Source: Planctomycetes bacterium GWF2_50_10
Lineage (GTDB): Bacteria > Planctomycetota > Phycisphaerae > Sedimentisphaerales > GWF2-50-10
DNA length: 6,615 nt
Reading direction: 5' to 3'
Assembly (NCBI GenBank): GCA_001824635.1
Contig: MHYB01000024.1
Coordinates: 1-6,615, forward strand
Part shown: piece after piece, positions 1 through 4,288 of the stretch
How the letters are laid out: each line of letters opens with the position of its first letter
How positions within the stretch are numbered: position 1 is the first letter of the stretch
The notes under the pieces: model-generated
Seen by the model: only the letters and a program-made list of their open reading frames with translations
Told to the model about the DNA's origin: nothing
The model's database searches: none
Made by a program: the position numbers and the translations under genes

Positions 1-369
1 GTTTGCCCCCGTTATCGCAATTTTCATCGCCGGACAAAGGGCAAAAAATATATTTATCTGCGACGTAATCTCCCTGCCGCTGTCCCGCGCTATTATCAAA
101 AATTTATTTTCCGGCGGCACAGCCGGGTTTGAGATCACGACATCACAACTTCTAAAGTCCTCTTCCAAATGCCCGCCCAGGTGAAATTCTATATTGGCCA
201 AACCCTTCAAAGCCGCAACGGATTTAGCCAGTTCACTTTCCTTTGCCATATCCGTAACGATCACCTTCTTGGCCGACCCAGCCGCAAACTTGGCCGTATC
301 TATCCCCCCTCCGAACCTTCCAAGCCCCATAACCACAACCGTCTTGCCCGCGAAAAATCCGTTTGCCAT
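1..369 (-). CDS. murD: UDP-N-acetylmuramoyl-L-alanine--D-glutamate ligase MurD, N-terminal part (runs off left edge)
   Basis: MurD adds D-glutamate to UDP-MurNAc-L-alanine in the cytoplasm, using ATP, during peptidoglycan precursor synthesis. Only 123 codons are present, against roughly 440-480 in the full family, because the gene leaves the window. Visible features are a Rossmann-like glycine-rich loop at residues 11-22 (VVVMGLGRFGGG), a second strand ending in VIVTD (36-40), the segment CDVVISNPAVP (75-85) that matches the family's 'D.VV.SPGVP' region, and ITSQINIF (101-108), equivalent to the conserved 'TSEIELF' segment. The last residues, AITGAN, are the start of the ATP-binding loop, normally followed by GKTT or GKST just outside the window. 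The ATG at 369 is preceded by AGGAAAG with a short spacer. An intrinsic terminator lies immediately upstream, so the gene is probably transcribed separately from pyrF. The assignment is by motif recall. A related Mur ligase is the main alternative, but the order of motifs fits MurD best. Confidence 0.88.
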   Translation of the reverse strand, partial: MANGFFAGKTVVVMGLGRFGGGIDTAKFAAGSAKKVIVTDMAKESELAKSVAALKGLANIEFHLGGHLEEDFRSCDVVISNPAVPPENKFLIIARDSGREITSQINIFFALCPAMKIAITGAN

Positions 370-380
370 AACTTTCCTGT

Positions 381-412
381 AAATAAAAAAACCGCGCACA
401 AGTACGCGGTTT
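381..412 (-). terminator. Intrinsic terminator downstream of pyrF, abutting the murD Shine-Dalgarno site
   Basis: Read on the minus strand, an 8-bp perfect stem AAACCGCG/CGCGGTTT (405-412 with 389-396) encloses an 8-nt loop and runs straight into a T tract (TTTTTTT, A, TTT). This is the form of a rho-independent terminator for pyrF, 86 nt beyond its stop codon. The T tract ends one base before the murD SD region at 373-380. The hairpin could therefore also act as an attenuator in a murD leader. On the plus strand no T run follows the stem, so it acts in one direction only. Confidence 0.85.
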
Positions 413-416
413 CAAG

Positions 417-447
417 ATCATATTAAATTAATTTGCAAATCTGTCGC
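417..447 (-). promoter_or_regulatory. Possible murD promoter upstream of the terminator hairpin
   Basis: On the minus strand the AT-rich stretch contains TATGAT (417-422, five of six matches to TATAAT) overlapping TAATAT (420-425). GCGACA at 442-447 could serve as a weak -35 box, with a 19- or 16-nt spacer respectively. A start site about 7 nt past TATGAT would fall near 410, inside the first arm of the terminator stem. The matches are modest and AT-rich DNA gives such boxes by chance, so this is tentative. Confidence 0.3.
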
Positions 448-462
448 CCATGCTGGTTTCTT

Positions 463-497
463 AACCCGCAACGCGTAACTCGTAACTCGCAACAGTT
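463..497. repeat. Heptanucleotide tandem repeat, dispersed copy 1
   Basis: Five consecutive 7-bp units start at 463, 470, 477, 484 and 491. The first four fit the consensus AACNCGY and the fifth is the degenerate AACAGTT. The array ends two bases before the pyrF stop codon (complement of 499-501). Nearly the same five-unit block recurs at 4233-4267. Because 7 is not a multiple of 3, the repeat is unlikely to be coding. It resembles in kind the short tandemly repeated heptamers described from cyanobacteria, but homology to them is not implied. Confidence 0.85.
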
Positions 498-498
498 C

Positions 499-1434
499 CT
501 ATACCTGTGCCAGTTCCACCTTTGCGTCGATACATGCCTGCTCAATGCACTTTTCCCAGTTGTCGCCGAAACGATCGACATACTTGGGATTTTCATAAGC
601 ATAAATTATCGAGCGTGATGCGTTGATCAGCGCTCCCGTCCCGTCGCTCTTGCAGAACTTCATGCAGTCAGCCGCACTTGCGCCCTGCGATCCGAAACCC
701 GGCACAAGGAACCATGTCTTAGGATATTTTGCCCGCAGATTGCTTGTCGCCTGCGCCGTCGTGCCGCCAACGATCATGCCGATATTGCTGTAGCCGTGCT
801 TGCCAATCCTGCCTTCAGCATTCGCTATATCGCTTACCATTGCCGCGATCCGTTCATACATCGGCACCCCGTTTACATCCACGGCATCAAGTATGAACCC
901 AGCCGATGGATTGCTAGAACGCACCCATACAAACACGCCCTTGCCCTCTTCATCCGCTATCTGGGCAAAAGGTGCTATCGCATCCGCGCCCGCGAAGGCG
1001 TTGATCGTTACCGCGTCAGGCGTGATAATATCCTCCAGCCCCGCCGCGTCCGGCGAAGCAAGATGAGCCCTTGCATAAAACTCGGCACTGGAACCGATAT
1101 CGCCTCGCTTGACATCACCGATAACCTCAAGGCCAAGATCATCAGCCTCGGTAATAAGTGAAAAATAGCTCTCAAGACCTTCCCACAGATATCTTTCAAA
1201 AAACGCTACGTTGATCTTCACTGCAGGCACCAGCGGGGCCACAACCCTCAGCGTGCGCGTGCAAAAATCAAATATCGCGTCAACCGCGGCGGCAACATCG
1301 AATTCATCGTTCATATCCTGATGAGTTCTGATCTTGGCAGGCAGCCGGCCGTAAACCGGATCGATCCCCACGGTTAATTGTGTCTTCTTGCTCTTGACGG
1401 CGTCGTAAAGTCTATCTCCAAAGTGAGTTGCCAC
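499..1434 (-). CDS. pyrF: Orotidine 5'-phosphate decarboxylase (type 2 family)
   Basis: The enzyme decarboxylates orotidine 5'-monophosphate to UMP, the last step of de novo pyrimidine synthesis, in the cytoplasm. At 311 residues it matches the longer type 2 family (TIGR02127-like) rather than the roughly 240-residue E. coli form. The catalytic charge network is visible as DVKRGD at 107-112 (D107, K109, D112). Other family marks are GIDPVYGRLP (23-32) with the substrate aspartate D25, AVKINVAFFE (71-80) with K73, the WVRSSNPSA segment (170-178), and the phosphate-binding end VPGFGSQGA (244-252) followed by NASRSI (271-276). The start is GTG at 1434, chosen because AAGGAAAGGA lies 7 nt upstream and the protein then begins just before the first conserved strand. 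A heptamer repeat touches the stop codon, and a terminator follows 86 nt downstream. The gene diverges from the membrane-protein gene at 1552. No key residue appears to be missing. Confidence 0.95.
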   Translation of the reverse strand: MATHFGDRLYDAVKSKKTQLTVGIDPVYGRLPAKIRTHQDMNDEFDVAAAVDAIFDFCTRTLRVVAPLVPAVKINVAFFERYLWEGLESYFSLITEADDLGLEVIGDVKRGDIGSSAEFYARAHLASPDAAGLEDIITPDAVTINAFAGADAIAPFAQIADEEGKGVFVWVRSSNPSAGFILDAVDVNGVPMYERIAAMVSDIANAEGRIGKHGYSNIGMIVGGTTAQATSNLRAKYPKTWFLVPGFGSQGASAADCMKFCKSDGTGALINASRSIIYAYENPKYVDRFGDNWEKCIEQACIDAKVELAQV

Positions 1435-1485
1435 CGAATGATCCTTTCCTTCCGCTTATGCGTATTTACAATAACAAAAATTCAT

Positions 1486-1513
1486 TTGTACCTTATATCG
1501 GCCTAACTATAAT
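1486..1513 (+). promoter_or_regulatory. Possible promoter for the membrane-protein and ettA genes
   Basis: A perfect TATAAT lies at 1508-1513, with TTGTAC at 1486-1491 and a 16-nt spacer. The -10 box is the strongest evidence, as the -35 box matches only in its first three bases. Transcription would begin near 1520, leaving a leader of about 30 nt before the TTG codon at 1552. Both the membrane protein and ettA are likely read from here, since no clear promoter is visible in the 37 bp between them. Confidence 0.5.
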
Positions 1514-1534
1514 CTTACGACATTATTTGAGCAA
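1506..1534 (-). promoter_or_regulatory. Possible pyrF promoter
   Basis: On the minus strand TTGCTC (1529-1534) is followed after exactly 17 nt by TATAGT (1506-1511, five of six matches to the sigma-70 -10 box). It would start transcription near 1499, about 65 nt before the GTG start. The -35 match is only three of six. Its -10 box overlaps that of the rightward promoter. Confidence 0.4.
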
Positions 1535-1538
1535 GGAG
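1533..1538 (+). promoter_or_regulatory. Ribosome binding site deciding the start of the 231-residue protein
   Basis: AAGGAG is a near-perfect Shine-Dalgarno site. An in-frame TGA at 1543-1545 forbids any earlier start. The only usable codons close by are ATT at 1549 (10 nt spacer, a rare start) and TTG at 1552 (13 nt spacer). TTG is preferred, though its spacing is longer than usual. The next in-frame ATG lies beyond the predicted membrane helix. Confidence 0.65.
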
Positions 1539-1551
1539 CTTTTGACTAATT

Positions 1552-2247
1552 TTGGAACAAACTGACACTAAATTATCTACCAGGCCAAAACGCAAATTCT
1601 GGCTTTTTCTAATATGCGACCTCATTATCGGCCTCCTCATAGCCGCTATGAGCCTCATTCTCCTGCATCATCAGCCCGCCGATTACAATCCCCCCTCCCT
1701 CCTCGATACCCCCAATGAGGTTAACCCTTACTTCACGCATATCATCATGCCAGCGTTCTATAACGGCATTCAGTCAGGTAAACCCTTCACCATCACAATA
1801 GACGAAAAGCCCCTTAACGATGCCATCATCGCCTGCGGCTGGCCCCAGGCATACGAATCCATGCTCTTTTCCACCCCTGTCGTCTTTTTCACAAAAAACC
1901 GCGTCACCGGCATGTGCCGGGTCAACTATAATGGTATAGACACCGTAATTACCGCCGCCATCTCTCCACAATTCCAACCCGATGGCAAACTTAATCTTTC
2001 CCTCCAGACGATTCGCGCCGGTGCCCTCGCCCTCACACTACTGGTTAAACCCATAGCCTCACGCATGTACAACAGCCACATGGAAATGATGCAAGGCGAA
2101 CCAGACCTCTACAGCACCATAATGGGTTCCATCCTGGCCGAAAAACCCTTTGATCCCGTCATAGACCTGGGAAAACACAAAGCCAGGATCACAAGTATCC
2201 AAATTGACACAAAAACCGCAAAAATAACCTTTGTTCCGATAATATAA
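1552..2247 (+). CDS. Single-pass membrane-anchored protein of unknown function
   Basis: I do not recognise this 231-residue protein with confidence. It has a short cytoplasmic N-terminus ending in a basic patch, RPKRK (11-15), then one hydrophobic helix at about 17-38 and a soluble region of about 190 residues. By the positive-inside rule the C-terminal region should face outward. The cysteine at 22 is not in a lipobox (FLIC), so it is not a lipoprotein. The extracytoplasmic part has alternating strand-like segments: FTITIDEKPLNDAI (79-92), VVFFTKNRVTGMCRVNYNG (110-128), KLNLSLQTIRAGALAL (146-161) and ITSIQIDTKTAKITFVPI (213-230). This order (a 'K.LN' segment, then paired strands, then a 'G.L.L' segment) recalls YpmS/DUF2140-like membrane-anchored proteins, but that is only a weak impression. 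The start is TTG, as no ATG is available. The gene sits 37 bp upstream of ettA on the same strand and is probably co-transcribed with it. Confidence 0.8.
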   Translation: MEQTDTKLSTRPKRKFWLFLICDLIIGLLIAAMSLILLHHQPADYNPPSLLDTPNEVNPYFTHIIMPAFYNGIQSGKPFTITIDEKPLNDAIIACGWPQAYESMLFSTPVVFFTKNRVTGMCRVNYNGIDTVITAAISPQFQPDGKLNLSLQTIRAGALALTLLVKPIASRMYNSHMEMMQGEPDLYSTIMGSILAEKPFDPVIDLGKHKARITSIQIDTKTAKITFVPII

Positions 2248-2284
2248 ACATTCCTTAGGTCACAGAAAGCAGGATTGAAGTTAA

Positions 2285-3958
2285 ATGCCTCCACAATTTG
2301 TATTTGAAATGAGCGACGTTTCCAAAAGTTACGGCGATAAAGAAGTTCTCCGCAACATTTCCCTGTCCTTCTTTTACGGTGCCAAGATCGGCGTCGTAGG
2401 CGAGAACGGCTCCGGAAAAAGCACCCTTCTCAAAATAATGGCCGGCCTCGACAAGGATTTCCACGGCGATACCAAACTATCCCCCAAAATGAAAGTCCGC
2501 TACGTCGCCCAGGAACCCCAGATCGAACTAGATAAAACCATCCGGGAAAACCTGCTTACCGCGATCAAACCCACACTGGACATGATTGATCGCTTTAACA
2601 AGATCTCGGAGGAACTCGCCGAACCTCTGTCCGACGAAAAAATGACCAAGCTCATGGACGAAATGAGCACCCTCCAGGACAAAATAGATGCTTGCGAAGG
2701 CTGGGAAACCGACCGCCTCATAGACCTCGTCTCCGACGCCATGGTACTGCCCCCCGACAACACCCCCGTACGCCAGCTCTCCGGCGGAGAGCGCCGCCGA
2801 GTCGCCCTTTCCATGGCCCTGCTCGAAAAACCCGACCTGCTCCTCCTCGACGAGCCAACCAACCACCTCGACGCCGAAACCGTCCAATGGCTCGAACAGG
2901 CCTTGCGCGAATACCACGGCACCGTCATAATCGTAACTCACGACCGCTACTTCCTCGACAACATCACCCGCTGGATACTCGAACTTGAAAAAGGCAGAGG
3001 CCTGCCCTTCGAAGGCAACTATTCCTCCTGGCTAAAACAAAAATCCGAACTGCTTCGCCTTATGGAAAAGAAAGAATCCTCCCGCCAGAAGACCCTCGCC
3101 CGTGAGCTGGAGTGGATCAACACCTCCGTCAGGGCGCGTAATCAGAAGAACCAGGCCCGTATCAACGCATATAACGACCTTGCCTCTGTATCCGTCGACG
3201 ACAAACAGGATGATGTCCTCATACGCATCCCGTCAGGCCAGCGCCTCGGCGATAAAGTGCTTTCCTTCAAAGATGTCTCAAAAAGCTTCGGCGACAATAT
3301 ATTGCTTGAACGTTGCTCGTTTGAACTGCCCCGAAACGCCGTAGTAGGTGTCATCGGCCCCAACGGCATCGGCAAAACTACCCTCTTCAAAATGATAACC
3401 AAACAGGAGCAGCCCGATTCAGGCCACGTCGAAGTAGGCGAAAGCGTCTCCATCGGCCACGTCGACCAGCAGCGTGATTCACTCGACCCCACTAAAACAA
3501 TTTTTGAAGAAATATCGCTCGGCAAGGACAAAATCGACGTAGGCGGCGCATCCATCGCATCGCGCGCCTATATCGCGAGATTTAATTTCAGAGACTCCTC
3601 CCAGCAGAAAAAAGTCTCCCAGTGTTCCGGCGGCGAACTCAACCGCGTCCACCTTGCCAAAATGCTCCGAACCGGCGGCAATCTCCTCCTCCTTGACGAA
3701 CCCACCAATGATCTCGACGTCGACACGATCCGTGTCCTCGAACAGGCCATAATCGATTTCCAGGGCTGCGCAATGGTCATAAGCCACGACCGTTTCTTTC
3801 TCGACCGGATATGCACCCACCTTTTAATATTTGACGGCAACGGCAAAACACAATGGTTCCAGGGCAACTTCGCCGCCTATGAAGAAATGATCCAAACCCA
3901 AAACCCCGACCGCCTAGCCCACCGCCGCAGCAAATACAAACAGATCAAACTCCGCTAG
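2285..3958 (+). CDS. ettA: ABC-F ATPase EttA (energy-dependent translational throttle protein A)
   Basis: EttA binds the ribosomal E site and, depending on the ATP/ADP balance, gates entry of the ribosome into elongation. It has no membrane domain. The length of 557 residues is almost the same as E. coli EttA (555). First ATPase domain: Walker A GENGSGKST (39-47), signature LSGGER (165-170), Walker B LLLLDEP (185-191) with catalytic E190, switch H219. The arm insert lies at about 92-140. The PtIM linker lies at about 245-320 and contains ELEWI (274-278). Second domain: Walker A GPNGIGKTT (358-366), Walker B LLLLDEP (467-473) with E472, switch H501. The opening (QFVFEMSDVSKSY...ISLSFFYGAKIGV) and the tail RRSKYKQIK (547-555) are characteristic of EttA rather than Uup. 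Odd point: the second signature reads CSGGELNR (447-454) instead of LSGGERxR. The ATG at 2285 has a weak AGGA 10 nt upstream. The gene is convergent with uup. Confidence 0.94.
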   Translation: MPPQFVFEMSDVSKSYGDKEVLRNISLSFFYGAKIGVVGENGSGKSTLLKIMAGLDKDFHGDTKLSPKMKVRYVAQEPQIELDKTIRENLLTAIKPTLDMIDRFNKISEELAEPLSDEKMTKLMDEMSTLQDKIDACEGWETDRLIDLVSDAMVLPPDNTPVRQLSGGERRRVALSMALLEKPDLLLLDEPTNHLDAETVQWLEQALREYHGTVIIVTHDRYFLDNITRWILELEKGRGLPFEGNYSSWLKQKSELLRLMEKKESSRQKTLARELEWINTSVRARNQKNQARINAYNDLASVSVDDKQDDVLIRIPSGQRLGDKVLSFKDVSKSFGDNILLERCSFELPRNAVVGVIGPNGIGKTTLFKMITKQEQPDSGHVEVGESVSIGHVDQQRDSLDPTKTIFEEISLGKDKIDVGGASIASRAYIARFNFRDSSQQKKVSQCSGGELNRVHLAKMLRTGGNLLLLDEPTNDLDVDTIRVLEQAIIDFQGCAMVISHDRFFLDRICTHLLIFDGNGKTQWFQGNFAAYEEMIQTQNPDRLAHRRSKYKQIKLR

Positions 3959-3977
3959 ATAATCCCATAACCCGTAG

Positions 3978-4001
3978 GGTGGGCAAGTACTCTTGCCCAC
4001 C
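3978..4001. repeat. Palindromic hairpin, GGTGGGCAA type
   Basis: A perfect 9-bp stem GGTGGGCAA/TTGCCCACC (3978-3986 with 3993-4001) closes on a loop GTACTC, whose outer G and C could add a tenth pair. It starts 19 nt after the ettA stop codon, preceded by CCCGTAGG. No T tract follows directly on either strand; a TTTTT run appears about 19 nt later on the plus strand. It resembles the 'GTAGGGTGGGC...GCCCACC' palindromes scattered in many bacterial genomes. A related hairpin lies at 6290-6314. Confidence 0.75.
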
Positions 4002-4031
4002 ACTTGCAACCCGCAAAATCTTTTTGACTTT

Positions 4032-4052
4032 GAACTTAGAACTTAGAACTTG
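4032..4052. repeat. Heptamer tandem repeat GAACTTR, three units
   Basis: Three units start at 4032, 4039 and 4046: GAACTTA twice, then GAACTTG. The seven bases before them (4025-4031, TGACTTT) look like a degenerate fourth unit in the same register. Confidence 0.75.
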
Positions 4053-4062
4053 TTTCTTTGTG

Positions 4063-4110
4063 GCACGGTCTAGCAAAGCTAGGCCGTGTTACTTTTATTT
4101 TTATTTTATT
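4063..4110 (+). terminator. Probable intrinsic terminator of ettA
   Basis: An 11-bp stem (4064-4074 with 4078-4088, one G-U pair at 4069/4083) carries an AAA loop; an outer G-U pair at 4063/4089 is possible. On the plus strand it is followed at 4089-4110 by a T-rich tail interrupted by A. The stem is strong and correctly oriented for ettA, whose stop is about 105 nt upstream. The T tract is imperfect, so it could instead be another dispersed palindrome. Confidence 0.55.
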
Positions 4111-4130
4111 GGCTTTGTGATTTTGAATTT

Positions 4131-4144
4131 GCTTCGTGCTTCGA
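4131..4144. repeat. Heptamer pair GCTTCGW
   Basis: GCTTCGT (4131-4137) is followed directly by GCTTCGA (4138-4144). Two units alone could be chance. It is listed because four other arrays of the same period lie in this spacer or just beyond pyrF. Confidence 0.45.
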
Positions 4145-4160
4145 GATTAGTGCTTTCTTC

Positions 4161-4188
4161 TCCCTGACTCCTGGCTCCTGACTCCTGT
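4161..4188. repeat. Heptamer tandem repeat CTCCTGN, four units
   Basis: Units start at 4161 (TCCCTGA, one mismatch), 4168, 4175 and 4182. The last three are CTCCTG followed by G, A and T. The only variation among those three is in the final base. Confidence 0.8.
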
Positions 4189-4232
4189 ATTCTTCCCCAC
4201 GACACTTCTTTGCCCTGTACACTATGCGATTA

Positions 4233-4288
4233 AACCCGCAACGCGTAACCCGCAACTCGCAACAGCTCTACTCACTACCCACTACTCA
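4233..4288. repeat. Continuous eight-unit heptamer array (dispersed copy 2) ending in the uup stop codon
   Basis: Eight 7-bp units run without a break in register. Units at 4233, 4240, 4247 and 4254 fit AACNCGY, a degenerate AACAGCT is at 4261, and CTAC(T/C)CA units are at 4268, 4275 and 4282. The first five units are a second copy of the array at 463-497, with only a few substitutions. The last unit (4282-4288) ends in TCA, the complement of the uup TGA stop codon. One array thus changes sequence type midway while keeping its period. Confidence 0.85.

Larger units (their letters stand above)
3959..4285. other. Gene-free convergent spacer between ettA and uup, packed with hairpins and heptamer repeats
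   Basis: No credible gene is visible in these 327 bp. The spacer contains a GGTGGGCAA hairpin (3978-4001), GAACTTR heptamers (4032-4052), a terminator-like hairpin (4063-4110), a GCTTCGW heptamer pair (4131-4144), CTCCTGN heptamers (4161-4188), and a continuous eight-unit heptamer run that ends in the uup stop codon (4233-4288). A lone AACCCGC also occurs at 4008-4014. Base composition differs sharply from the flanking genes, with AT-rich stretches near 4089-4130. The open frame at 3979-4167 has no ribosome binding site and is made of these repeats. Confidence 0.8.

Noticed and set aside
433..618. A 61-codon open frame on the plus strand overlapping the pyrF 3' end
   Set aside because: It runs antisense into pyrF, across the heptamer repeat, with no recognisable domain.
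1552..1660. Lipoprotein signal in the 231-residue protein
   Set aside because: Cysteine 22 is preceded by FLI, which does not fit a lipobox, and the helix continues well past it.
2500..2941. Open frames of about 140 codons on the minus strand
   Set aside because: They are antisense shadows of the first ATPase domain of ettA.
3979..4167. A 62-codon open frame on the plus strand in the ettA-uup spacer
   Set aside because: It has no ribosome binding site, starts inside a hairpin, and is built from heptamer repeats and the terminator-like hairpin.
4025..4288. CRISPR array
   Set aside because: The repeats are 7 bp and directly adjacent, with no unique spacers and no cas genes nearby.
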